NCBI GenBank assembly: GCA_024635605.1
Contig: JAGXIR010000185.1
Span: 1 to 33,417, forward strand
Reading direction: 5' to 3'
DNA: 33,417 nucleotides
From: Sunxiuqinia sp.
GTDB lineage: Bacteria; Bacteroidota; Bacteroidia; Bacteroidales; Prolixibacteraceae
Below the pieces are notes generated by a model. It was not told the DNA's origin and did no database searches. It saw only the letters and a program-made list of their open reading frames with translations. A program made the translations under genes and the position numbers. This document shows, piece by piece, positions 22,850 through 31,787 of the stretch (positions within the stretch are counted from its first letter, which is position 1; each line of letters opens with the position of its first letter).

Positions 22850-25273
22850 TTATTTTTGCTGAAGCTTTTCGGCTTGCTTTATCACTTCTTCCACCAAAAC
22901 CAAAATCTGTTGAGTTCTTGCCAAAAGGCTGGTGTATTCTTTATCACGCAATGCCAGGTCTTCCATTTTTTTAAGATGCTCAACCAACTCGTTCAATCCA
23001 AAAAATTTGAACGAAGGAATGGCCCGATGTGCTTTCTCTCCCAAATCATTCCAATCTTCGTTTTTTAAGGCGCTGTCAAAATCGGCTGCAAGATTTCTCG
23101 AGTTTCTTACAAATGTATCAATCATTTTATTAAAAAACTCACGATCGCCATTGGATGTTTGCCAAAGATTTTCAGCGTCAAATTCATTCCTGTTGCCCGG
23201 CAGTGCCATTTCAGAAACTGCTGTTTCTTTTTGGTCTGTACCGCTGCTGATCAGCTGTAGCACATTGCAGATCTTGTTATACAACTCCCGCTCTTTAAAT
23301 GGCTTCAGCACATAGCCATTAAACCCACGATCCATATAGAGCTTGATATCGCTTTTAAGGACATTGGCTGTTACGGCCAATGCATTTATTTTATGATTGG
23401 GGTTTTTTTTGTCTTTCCTGATTTCATGAATAACCTCCACTCCATTCATCTTAGGCATATGAATATCCAACAGAATCATGTCATATTGATTCAGCTTAAG
23501 GAAGTTCAAAGCCTCTTCCCCGTTCCGCGCCAGCTGAAAGTCGGCATTCCAGTTCGACAAAACCGTTTCGGCAAGCAAAAGGTTGTACTCATCATCATCG
23601 GCAAATAAAATTTTCTTTCCCTCCAGCAGGTTTTCACGAAGCGAATAATGGCTCTCACGCTCGGCCTTTTGCTGTTCACTCGCCTTCTGAAACGGCAAGC
23701 TAACAGCAAACAAACTTCCCCGCCCCTCTTCGCTGGTAACCTGAATCCGTCCGCCCATCAATTCGATAAGCTTTTTGCAGATGGTTAATCCCAATCCGGC
23801 TCCCTTACGCTTCTTATCCAGATTAGCCGATGACTGGGTGAATTCATCAAAAATCACAGGTTTCAGTTGGGGCGATATGCCCATGCCGGTATCTTCAACC
23901 TCGAAACGTAAAACGACGCTCTCCTGCTCTTCTTTCTCCAACACACAACGCAACTCCACCATACCTACATCTGTGTATTTCAAAGCGTTCGACATCAGAT
24001 TAATCACGATCTGCCGCAAACGAAAAGGATCGCCGACCAGCGTATCGGGTATTTTAGGATCGATTTGGACAGACAGCCGCAGCTTTTTTTCGTTGGCCCG
24101 AATGATAAACGAATTATAAATGACACTTAAAATCTGGGTCAAATTAAAAGCTATTTTATCGATATGAACTTTGCCCATGCCGAGTTTAAAAAGAATCAGG
24201 ATTTCATTGACCAGCGCGAGTAGGTGTTCGGATGAGTCGTTGATAAAACGGACAAAGACTTCCTGCTTTTTATCGAGTTCCGACTTTGCCAGCTGCTCGG
24301 CAAATCCGACAATGGCATTCAACGGAGTGCGAATCTCGTGACTCATGTTTGCCAAAAAAACTGATTTCGCATGATCCGCTTTTTGGGCATCATCTTTCGC
24401 TTTTTTCAGGCGTGCCTCCACCTCTTTATCTTTGGTTACATTCTGAACGATGGCTGTTCCCCCGACAACTTCACTGTAAAAATTCCTTACCGGAGTAGCC
24501 CAAATGTAATACACCTGATCCTCCACCCGGATTTCGCCGTCAGCCATTTCGCCGCTGAGCGCTTTGCGGTAAAAAGGAAACAAGCGCTTGTGCACTTTTT
24601 CATCAAATGCCTCAAAAAGGGTCTTGCCTGCAAAATAGCTGTTTGACAAGCCAAAGCGCTCTTTTTCGCGTCCGCCCGCAAGCACATAGCGATAGTCGGT
24701 GTCAAACAAGAAAACATCAATATCAGGCAAGTTGTCAATAACAATTTGCTGATAGTTCTTGATGTCGATCATCGTAGTGTTGGAAAAATTGACCCCCGCC
24801 ATAATTAATTCGTCGCCAACCTTCTCCGAAAGCAATTCAAGGCTAATTCTTGCCGCCAGCGGAATACCTTGGGTAGAATGGATGATCGTTTCGAACTCCT
24901 GGCTTTCTTTAGTGGCCAGTAAGCGGTCGATCATTCGAAAAAAAACATCCATTTCCTCGATTTTTAAGAGGTCGGAAATTTGTAATGCTCCGCTTTTGCC
25001 AGGGTGAAATAGGTGATCGAAAATACCGGTGTACTTATAAACTTTGTAGGTGGTATCAAAAATAAAAATGGCTTCGTGCCTGACCGATTCGGACGTGGCT
25101 GGCTGGCTGCTTAACGGATAACCCAATTTGGCCGATTTAACCTTATTGCTTAATAAATCCAGCAGTTCATCCAACTCCATCAGTGATTCCATATCTAAAT
25201 CAACATCTCCGTTTTTCAGTTGGTTGATTATTCCGGCTATTTCTTCGACTTGTTTTCCCAGTTTTTCATTCAT
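22850..25273 (-). CDS. Hybrid sensor histidine kinase with receiver and HPt domains
   Basis: An 807-residue protein with no clear membrane segment, so probably a cytoplasmic sensor. Order: N-terminal coiled region, two PAS-like sensor regions (about 66-170 and 174-285), HisKA with H312 in SHEIRTPLNAI, ATPase with N429 (NLMSNALKY), DTGMGIS and GAGLGLTICKKL, receiver (553-670) with D603 in ILLDIHMPKMNG and K657, and a C-terminal HPt-like helical domain (about 695-807) with H749 in EKAHRAIPSFKFFG. The HPt motif departs from the usual HxLKG but keeps the histidine and final glycine. All four relay residues needed for His-Asp-His-Asp transfer to the neighbouring regulator are present. No promoter recognised upstream. 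Confidence 0.92.
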   Translation of the reverse strand: MNEKLGKQVEEIAGIINQLKNGDVDLDMESLMELDELLDLLSNKVKSAKLGYPLSSQPATSESVRHEAIFIFDTTYKVYKYTGIFDHLFHPGKSGALQISDLLKIEEMDVFFRMIDRLLATKESQEFETIIHSTQGIPLAARISLELLSEKVGDELIMAGVNFSNTTMIDIKNYQQIVIDNLPDIDVFLFDTDYRYVLAGGREKERFGLSNSYFAGKTLFEAFDEKVHKRLFPFYRKALSGEMADGEIRVEDQVYYIWATPVRNFYSEVVGGTAIVQNVTKDKEVEARLKKAKDDAQKADHAKSVFLANMSHEIRTPLNAIVGFAEQLAKSELDKKQEVFVRFINDSSEHLLALVNEILILFKLGMGKVHIDKIAFNLTQILSVIYNSFIIRANEKKLRLSVQIDPKIPDTLVGDPFRLRQIVINLMSNALKYTDVGMVELRCVLEKEEQESVVLRFEVEDTGMGISPQLKPVIFDEFTQSSANLDKKRKGAGLGLTICKKLIELMGGRIQVTSEEGRGSLFAVSLPFQKASEQQKAERESHYSLRENLLEGKKILFADDDEYNLLLAETVLSNWNADFQLARNGEEALNFLKLNQYDMILLDIHMPKMNGVEVIHEIRKDKKNPNHKINALAVTANVLKSDIKLYMDRGFNGYVLKPFKERELYNKICNVLQLISSGTDQKETAVSEMALPGNRNEFDAENLWQTSNGDREFFNKMIDTFVRNSRNLAADFDSALKNEDWNDLGEKAHRAIPSFKFFGLNELVEHLKKMEDLALRDKEYTSLLARTQQILVLVEEVIKQAEKLQQK

Positions 25274-25520
25274 TGATGAGGGGCTTAGAGACCGTTCTAC
25301 TTTAACTTAGCCACTCCATGTGATCAGTTTCACTTCAAACGATGACTTTCGTGACCAGCTTCTTTATTTTAACATATAAACAAAGTGTTCGAATCAAAGT
25401 TTCTAAGATACCAATTTTTTGTCAATCAACAGCGATAAAACAAGCCTTGCAAGTTGTATATTTCTATATTTCAGATCAATAGCAAGATTCTAATCCACTT
25501 CTTCGATCGTCAATCCGGGT

Positions 25521-26471
25521 TCAATCTGCCTGTTTGTCCTTTTTATCTCGTCCTGAAAAAAGGTTCAGAATCCAGCTTTCCCTGATTTTTCCGGCTGTTT
25601 GAACAACCTCATCAACTCCCTGGCCAACTTTTACGATGGTGGTATCCACATGTTGTGCCATTTCGCGGTCATACACCAAGCGGTTCAGTAATCCTTCGCC
25701 TTCATTCAATTCTTTACTGAACAACAGCATTTCCATGGTCACCGAATCAGCGTGGGCTGTCATTTGTTTCAGGTGATTCAAGGTGAATGTCAATTCATAG
25801 GTTATGGCGCTATCATTCACCAGGCGTCCTAAATCACCTTCTCCGCGGTTCACCTTTCCCGAGATTTCGTTTGCGTTTTTGGCAAAGGCCAGCAATTCGT
25901 CGCCTGCCTGCCCCAATTTCGTCGTAATGGTATTTTCATTGATTAGTCGGCCCAAATCGCCATCGCCATTGTTAATTTTTTCACTCATTTCCAACAGGCT
26001 TTTCGATAACATCCGGCTGTCATCTATAATTCCCCGGGCTTCCTGAATAATCTCTTGCACATCAATTGCTTTGATGGATTCCAGCATTTCATTGTCTTCC
26101 ACAGTGCCGGCTTCGGGCGTTCCCGGATGAATAATCACCATTTTACTACCCATCAGCCCTTCGCGTCCAATTTCCACTTTGGAGTCTTTCCGGACAAACT
26201 CCCAAACCTTTTGATTGATGAGCATTTCAACCGAAATGGTGGAGTCGGAGATAATGTCAACACTGGAAACCGTACCAACACTGATGCCCGAATATCGAAC
26301 TTTATTGCCTTCAACCAGTCCTTTCACATCGTAAAAATGACTGGTTACTGTGAAAGTGGACGAAAACAGATTTTGCTTGCTTCCGAGGTAATAAACAGCC
26401 ATTACAAACAGTAACAACCCTACTGAAACCAGCATTCCTAATTTTAACGGACGACTTTTAAATTTACTCAT
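25521..26471 (-). CDS. mlaD: MCE-family lipid-binding protein (MlaD-like)
   Basis: A 316-residue periplasmic lipid-shuttling subunit anchored by one N-terminal membrane helix (about 10-30). The MCE domain spans about 38-118 (YDVKGLVEGNKVRYSGISVG). After it the protein carries three spaced copies of a G-[DE]-G-x-L-x-R-L motif (GDGDLGRLINEN near 168, GEGDLGRLVNDS near 210, GEGLLNRLVYDR near 257) within predicted helices. Stops 15 bp after mlaF in the order mlaE-mlaF-mlaD. MlaB and MlaC are absent, as is usual in Bacteroidota. 25274-25520 upstream of the kinase holds no further gene. Confidence 0.9.
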   Translation of the reverse strand: MSKFKSRPLKLGMLVSVGLLLFVMAVYYLGSKQNLFSSTFTVTSHFYDVKGLVEGNKVRYSGISVGTVSSVDIISDSTISVEMLINQKVWEFVRKDSKVEIGREGLMGSKMVIIHPGTPEAGTVEDNEMLESIKAIDVQEIIQEARGIIDDSRMLSKSLLEMSEKINNGDGDLGRLINENTITTKLGQAGDELLAFAKNANEISGKVNRGEGDLGRLVNDSAITYELTFTLNHLKQMTAHADSVTMEMLLFSKELNEGEGLLNRLVYDREMAQHVDTTIVKVGQGVDEVVQTAGKIRESWILNLFSGRDKKDKQAD

Positions 26472-26486
26472 AACACTGTTTTTTTT

Positions 26487-27215
26487 TTAGCTGAAATAGG
26501 CTTTTACTTCCTGATCATCACTTTCACATAATTCGCTGAAAGTGCCCTCTGCATAAAACTTCCCGTCCTTCATTATTTTAACCTGATTGGCTGTCATTTT
26601 CGCACACTTGATGTCATGTGTAATAATGATGGAGGAAGTATTGTATTTCTCCTGAACCGCCAATATCAGTTCACTGATTTCGCCTGAAGTTACAGGATCC
26701 AACCCCGTGGTTGGTTCATCGTATAAAATAACCTTTGGCTTCAGGATCAAGGTTCGAGCCAGGCCAATCCGTTTTTTCATCCCTCCGGAAAGCTCACCCG
26801 GCATTTTATTAATGGCATCCAGCAAGCCCACATTTTCAAGCGACTCTTCCACCAGTTGACGAAGCTCCGTTTTATTTTTTTCAAGCTGGGTGCGTCTAAT
26901 TTGAAATTCGAGATTTTCCCTGACGGTCATAGAATCATACAAAGCACCTCCCTGAAACAGGTAACCCACTTTTTTGCGTATTTCATTCAGTTGCTCATCA
27001 TCCATTCGAAGAACATCGTTGCCCAATACCAGAACTTCGCCATCATCGGCCTGCACCAGGCGCACAATACATTTAGTCAACACCGATTTTCCGGTACCCG
27101 ACTTACCAAGAATGGCAATATTCTCGCCTCGCTTGAGCTCCAAGTTAATATCCGTCAGAACCGGAATATCGTTGAAAGCCTTCTCCAGATGTTTGATTTC
27201 AATGACTGTTTCCAT
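26487..27215 (-). CDS. mlaF: ABC transporter ATPase (MlaF-like)
   Basis: The 242-residue ATPase that drives MCE-type phospholipid transport at the inner membrane. Walker A GKSGTGKS (37-44), Q-loop YLFQGGALYDSMTV, signature LSGGMKKR, Walker B VILYDEPTTGLDP and the switch histidine ITHD are all intact. The phrase QGGALYDSMTVREN is typical of MlaF/Ttg2A. It lies 10 bp after mlaE and 15 bp before mlaD. Confidence 0.94.
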   Translation of the reverse strand: METVIEIKHLEKAFNDIPVLTDINLELKRGENIAILGKSGTGKSVLTKCIVRLVQADDGEVLVLGNDVLRMDDEQLNEIRKKVGYLFQGGALYDSMTVRENLEFQIRRTQLEKNKTELRQLVEESLENVGLLDAINKMPGELSGGMKKRIGLARTLILKPKVILYDEPTTGLDPVTSGEISELILAVQEKYNTSSIIITHDIKCAKMTANQVKIMKDGKFYAEGTFSELCESDDQEVKAYFS

Positions 27216-27225
27216 AGGTTTTGAA

Positions 27226-28023
27226 TTAAAATCCGTATATCAATTCTGAAAGCTGAACGGCAACCAAATCAATAATAAAAATGACCAGCGAAGCTGTAAC
27301 CACCGCTGAATTGGCCGAAAGCCCGACAGACTCGGTTCCCCGGTCGGCAGTATAGCCTTTGTAAGAACCGATTAGACCAATGAAAAATCCGAAAAAGATG
27401 GTTTTGATGGTTGCCGGAATTACATCGGCAAAGCCAAGCGAATCAAAGGCCAGCGACAAGAACAGTCTAAAGGAGATATCTTCGCGCATATTCAGGGCTG
27501 CAAAAGAACCGAACAAGCCAACCGCATCGGCGAAAAAAACCAGAATTGGTACCAGGATCGTCGTTGCCATCACCCGCGTGGCCACCACGTAGTTCAGGGG
27601 TTTTGCCCCGGAGACCTCCATAGCATCCAGTTGCTCCGTCACTTTCATGGCACCCAGCTCAGCCCCGATTCCCGAACTTATTTTTCCGGCACACAGCAAG
27701 GCGGTAATCACCGGACCAATCTCGCGAACAATCGAAATAGCAATCATTCCGGGCAAAAGCGATTCGGCACCAAAATCGACCATGACCGGGCGGCTTTGCA
27801 GCGTGAGTACCAGACCCATGATAAAACCCGTGATCGCAATCAGCGGCAGGGTTTTATTTCCAATGTAGTAGCCCTGCTTAAGCAGTTCCTTATGCTCAAA
27901 AGGGGCCGTAAAAAATTGCCGGATGACATTGCCGGTAAAAAGCAGGATACTTCCCACCTCTGTGAAGAACCTTTCGAGCGAACCTAGTATATTCTCTTTC
28001 AGAGTTTCCATTTCGTTTTTCAT
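27226..28023 (-). CDS. mlaE: MlaE-family phospholipid transporter permease
   Basis: A 265-residue inner-membrane permease of the MlaE/YrbE family. Visible blocks are FTGFIMGLVLTLQS-like AITGFIMGLVLTLQSRP, REIGPVITALLCAGKISSGI and GAELGAMKVTEQLDAMEVSG, the family hallmark, followed by the helices at the C-terminus. First gene of the mlaE-mlaF-mlaD operon. On the minus strand GATATTTG at 28031-28038 is one base off the -7 consensus and only 7 bp before the ATG, suggesting a very short leader. Confidence 0.94.
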   Translation of the reverse strand: MKNEMETLKENILGSLERFFTEVGSILLFTGNVIRQFFTAPFEHKELLKQGYYIGNKTLPLIAITGFIMGLVLTLQSRPVMVDFGAESLLPGMIAISIVREIGPVITALLCAGKISSGIGAELGAMKVTEQLDAMEVSGAKPLNYVVATRVMATTILVPILVFFADAVGLFGSFAALNMREDISFRLFLSLAFDSLGFADVIPATIKTIFFGFFIGLIGSYKGYTADRGTESVGLSANSAVVTASLVIFIIDLVAVQLSELIYGF

Positions 28024-28147
28024 GGTCGAGCAAATATCATTCTAGTCAGAACTATTCCTTCAATTCTGAACCAAACAAATTCACAAACCATTAGTCATCA
28101 ACGACTAGCAATGCACATTACCAACCAAAGGCCGAAAAAACCAGAAC

Positions 28148-28176
28148 TGTAGATAATTCTGCAAACTTGTAGATAA
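28148..28176. repeat. Two TGTAGATAA direct repeats 20 bp apart
   Basis: TGTAGATAA occurs at 28148-28156 and again at 28168-28176, in the 336-bp intergenic region between the divergent mlaE and porin genes. Spacing of 20 bp puts them nearly on one DNA face. Could be a regulator site; short enough to be chance. Confidence 0.3.
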
Positions 28177-28323
28177 ATAGCCACAGATTTATCCAATCAA
28201 AATAATAGAGGAACAACAACAAAACCCCGATTTGGGAGTTTGCTGTAACAGGTCGGTTTGACGGGCAATAAAGCCTAAACCAATGCCCAACCATGGTGTC
28301 AAACTTTTTTAAGCATAAAACTC

Positions 28324-28352
28324 AGTCAAACTTTGACTTTTAATTATCTTTG
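28324..28352 (+). promoter_or_regulatory. Porin promoter with overlapping palindromic operator
   Basis: TATCTTTG at 28345-28352 is a perfect -7 box. Just upstream, AGTCAAA and TTTGACT around a central C (28324-28338) form a perfect 7+1+7 palindrome in the spacer region, where a bound repressor would block polymerase. GTCAAACTTT also occurs at 28298-28307, a direct repeat 27 bp away. The start codon at 28360 is only 7 bp past the box, implying a nearly leaderless mRNA. Confidence 0.55.
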
Positions 28353-28359
28353 CCCCTGC

Positions 28360-30333
28360 ATGTTTCAGAAGATACAGTTAACCATATGGATTTTACTGGG
28401 CTCGGTAAGCGTTTTATTCGCCCAGGGAGAACTCAGGAATTTTGGCGGTTTCAATGCCGAAAGCACCTTGCAAAACAATGATAGTCTGGAGGTAGACCAA
28501 CACGATCAGGGGGAACATATTCCATCGTTCATTCGGAGCTGGGAATTAAAAAACTACGGGGCACTCATGGAGGAAACGGAAGTGGACACCGCCCTGAACT
28601 TCTTTCACCTGTATAACCCCATCTACCAAAACAGCATCAGCAATACCTTTACCGGCAACCTTGGTGGAGCATACCAGTCGAATAATTTTTTCAAGCGAAA
28701 AGGTGATTCTGATTTTTACTTTTACCGCGCTTTCGATCTTTATTCCAAGTTTCCGTCTGATATTCGGTATTTCAACACCACAACACCCTACACGTTGCTC
28801 GACTACAGCCAAAGTGAAAATAAGAACATTCAGAATGAAACCCGGTTCAATGTGTTTCACTCACAAAATATCAGTCGTGATTTTAACTTTGCTTTGCTTT
28901 ACGACCAATCGAAAGCAACTGGCCAATATGAGTATCAAGAAAACAAGTACCACACCATTGGGTTTTACTCCAGCTACGAGTCCACCAATTGGGTTTCGCA
29001 CTTCAACCTGCTTTTCAACCGGATCCGGAACATGGAAAATGGCGGGCTGACCGATGACAATCCGGGCTTGAACGACTATTCTGAAACCGACATCTACATC
29101 GTCAACCTGGATGAAGCCAACACGTCGCTCAACAACAATACGATTTTCTGGAACACCGAATACCGGCTTGGAAAAACCATCGAAGTGGAAGATTCCTTAG
29201 GAAATATCGTGGATGAGTTTATTCCAAGAACTGGGTTTTTTTATGAGGTGGAATATTCGGGCAACAAAAAAATCTACACAGATACGAACCCGGCATCCAA
29301 CCAGCAATTTTACCGGAACACTTATATCGACACCTTAGCCACCAACGACACGATTGGCTATAACCGGCTGACCAATATTTTTCAGCTCAGGTTTTATGAG
29401 GCTCCCGACCGAAAATTCACCTTTACCAAACGGGCGTTTATCGGGCACGATCTCATCCGCATTAAAATGCCGGTAGACACCTTGTTGCAGCAATTCAACC
29501 ACAGCAACACCTTTGTAGGAGGAGGAATGTCACGCGACGAGGGCGTTTTCTGGAAATGGGGCGCGCAGGGAAAACTCTACCTGACAGGCTACCGGCTGGG
29601 CCAAACCGAACTGAGCGCTTTCATCTACAAGCCCATCCGGATTGGCAGCGATACAACAAGTCTGCGAGTATCCGGTGAGTTGAACACCATCGTTCCCGAT
29701 TATTTTGAGCAACGATTCAGCTCCAACCATTACGCCTGGAATAATCGTTTCGATAATATCAACGAAATGATTATCAATGCCGAAATCCACTCGCAAAAAT
29801 ACAAGCTGACCCTGGGAGCCGACTACGCCCTGATTGGCAACTACATTTACAACGATGCCGAAGCGCTTCCACGCCAGGGTGGAGCGGAATTGCTGGTATT
29901 GTCGGCTTATCTGAATAAGACCATCGAGTCGAAACACTGGCTGCTACGCGGACAGCTTCTCTGGCAAAAAGCCAACCAGGAACAATACCTGCACCTGCCC
30001 GACTTTAGCGGCTTTCTCAGCCTGAACTACAAAACAATCATTTCCAAAGTTTTATACACCCAACTAGGAGCCGACGTGCGGTACAACACCGAATTTTACG
30101 CCGATGCTTATGATCCGGCCACAGGACGCTACTATTGGCAAAATCAAGATAAAATTGGTAACTTCCCCTTCGTTGATGCCCACATCAACCTGAAACTAAA
30201 GCGTACCCGGGTGTTTTTCCAGTGGCTGAATGCCGCCTCGGGCTTTTTAGATGGTGGATTTTGGGCAGCACCGGATTACCCGCTATACAGAAGAACATTC
30301 AGGCTCGGAGTCGCCTGGACTTTCTATGATTAG
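28360..30333 (+). CDS. Putative outer-membrane porin (Bacteroidota Porin_10-like)
   Basis: A 657-residue protein with an N-terminal signal peptide (IQLTIWILLGSVSVLFAQ, cleavage likely after FA or FAQ) and a long beta-rich body full of alternating aromatic residues, as in beta-barrels. It resembles the Bacteroidota putative-porin family: FHLYNPIYQNSISNTFTGNL, then a region RYFNTTTPYTLLDYSQSENK and NVFHSQNISRDFNF early in the barrel. The C-terminus FRLGVAWTFYD fits a barrel's last strand. Substrate unknown. The ATG at 28360 is chosen because an in-frame TTG at 28333 would lie upstream of the -7 box. The transglycosylase gene follows after 20 bp, so the two are probably co-transcribed. Confidence 0.85.
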   Translation: MFQKIQLTIWILLGSVSVLFAQGELRNFGGFNAESTLQNNDSLEVDQHDQGEHIPSFIRSWELKNYGALMEETEVDTALNFFHLYNPIYQNSISNTFTGNLGGAYQSNNFFKRKGDSDFYFYRAFDLYSKFPSDIRYFNTTTPYTLLDYSQSENKNIQNETRFNVFHSQNISRDFNFALLYDQSKATGQYEYQENKYHTIGFYSSYESTNWVSHFNLLFNRIRNMENGGLTDDNPGLNDYSETDIYIVNLDEANTSLNNNTIFWNTEYRLGKTIEVEDSLGNIVDEFIPRTGFFYEVEYSGNKKIYTDTNPASNQQFYRNTYIDTLATNDTIGYNRLTNIFQLRFYEAPDRKFTFTKRAFIGHDLIRIKMPVDTLLQQFNHSNTFVGGGMSRDEGVFWKWGAQGKLYLTGYRLGQTELSAFIYKPIRIGSDTTSLRVSGELNTIVPDYFEQRFSSNHYAWNNRFDNINEMIINAEIHSQKYKLTLGADYALIGNYIYNDAEALPRQGGAELLVLSAYLNKTIESKHWLLRGQLLWQKANQEQYLHLPDFSGFLSLNYKTIISKVLYTQLGADVRYNTEFYADAYDPATGRYYWQNQDKIGNFPFVDAHINLKLKRTRVFFQWLNAASGFLDGGFWAAPDYPLYRRTFRLGVAWTFYD

Positions 30334-30353
30334 CCGGAAGTTACAAAACAGGT

Positions 30354-31787
30354 ATGAGTAAAAACCAGACATACAATCCATTTATTTCACTTATTTTAGT
30401 TGCCTTGCTTTTTTCCTGCACCGGAAGAAAAGACCGGAAAGATGACGGAATATCGGAAAGGAAGAATGACCTGACGCGTATTATGAAGTCGGGCCGACTG
30501 CGGGCTGTGGTCGATTATAACTCAACCAACTACTTTATTTACCGGGGGAAACCCATGGGCTTTAAGTACGAACTACTGAACCATCTGGCTGAAGCGATGG
30601 ATGTTGAACTGGAAATCTCGGTCAGCAATAACTTGCAGGAAACCTTCGAAGGTATTCGGAACGGACACTACGACCTGATTGCAAAAAACCTCACCGTCAC
30701 AAAAAAACGAGACGAAATCATTGCCTTTACCATCCCGCTGGAACAAACCCGGCAAGTGTTGGTGCAGCGCAAACCTGAAAACTGGCGAAACATGCCGCGT
30801 TATGCCATCGAAGATTCCCTGATTCGAAACCAACTGGATTTGGCCGGAAAAACAATTTATGTGCAAAAGAACACAGCTTACTACCGGCGCATGGTCAACC
30901 TGTCGGACGAAATCGGAGAAGAGATTGACATTGTACAAGACTCAATTTTTGGGGTGGAACAACTGGTTTCGATGGTAGCCAACGGAGAGATTGACTACAC
31001 GGTATGCGATGAAAACGTAGCGAAAGTCAACCAAACATTCTATCCCATTCTCGACATTGATACACCCGTCAGCTTTCCACAAAACATAGCCTGGGCGGTA
31101 CGTAACGATTCGGAAGAATGGCTGAAATACCTCAACAACTGGATTCGCAACTTTCGGAAAACAACCACCTACGCAGTACTCTACAACAAGTATTTCGAAA
31201 ACAGCCGATCCAGCACCATGGCCAACAGTGGCTACCACTCCATCCGCGACGGCAACATATCGCCGTTTGACGAGCTGATAAAGGATGCCGCTGAAAAAGC
31301 CGACCTGGACTGGCGCTTTCTGGCAGCCATGATCTACCGCGAATCGCGGTTTGATCCGCAGGCTGAATCCTGGGCCGGAGCCTACGGACTGATGCAGATC
31401 ATGCCCGAAACAGCCGATTTAGTTCGACTGAATGAATATGAAGAGCCGGAACAAAATATCCGGGTTGGTGTACGCCTGTTGGAATGGCTCGATAAGAACC
31501 TCAAGGACGACGTGCCCGATTCGACCCAACGGGTTAAGTTTGTGCTGGCCGCCTACAACGTGGGGCTGGGCCACGTGAAAGACGCACAGCGGTTAGCAGA
31601 GAAATATGACAAAAATCCGGAAATTTGGGATGACAACGTCGATTATTATTTGCTGAATAAATCGGCTTCGAAATTCTACAAGGACCCCGTGGTGCTCTGG
31701 GGCTATTGCCGGGGTGAGGAACCCTACAACTACGTGAACCGCGTGCTGGAAACATACCGCCACTACCGGAACATTATTGAAGAGTGA
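30354..31787 (+). CDS. mltF: Membrane-bound lytic murein transglycosylase F-like lipoprotein
   Basis: A 477-residue lipoprotein: signal segment with lipobox LLFSC (C22), so membrane-anchored. Residues about 40-280 form a solute-binding-protein (SBP_bac_3) domain (SGRLRAVVDYNSTNYFIYRG, GHYDLIAKNLTVTKKRDE) and 300-470 an SLT transglycosylase domain with catalytic E330 in AAMIYRESRFDPQAES and the motifs AYGLMQIMPETA and VLAAYNVGLGHV. This is the MltF architecture, which cleaves peptidoglycan glycan strands to 1,6-anhydro ends. It starts 20 bp after the porin stop; the pair links outer-membrane and wall biogenesis. Its 3' end overlaps the convergent Nudix gene by 14 bp. Confidence 0.92.
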   Translation: MSKNQTYNPFISLILVALLFSCTGRKDRKDDGISERKNDLTRIMKSGRLRAVVDYNSTNYFIYRGKPMGFKYELLNHLAEAMDVELEISVSNNLQETFEGIRNGHYDLIAKNLTVTKKRDEIIAFTIPLEQTRQVLVQRKPENWRNMPRYAIEDSLIRNQLDLAGKTIYVQKNTAYYRRMVNLSDEIGEEIDIVQDSIFGVEQLVSMVANGEIDYTVCDENVAKVNQTFYPILDIDTPVSFPQNIAWAVRNDSEEWLKYLNNWIRNFRKTTTYAVLYNKYFENSRSSTMANSGYHSIRDGNISPFDELIKDAAEKADLDWRFLAAMIYRESRFDPQAESWAGAYGLMQIMPETADLVRLNEYEEPEQNIRVGVRLLEWLDKNLKDDVPDSTQRVKFVLAAYNVGLGHVKDAQRLAEKYDKNPEIWDDNVDYYLLNKSASKFYKDPVVLWGYCRGEEPYNYVNRVLETYRHYRNIIEE

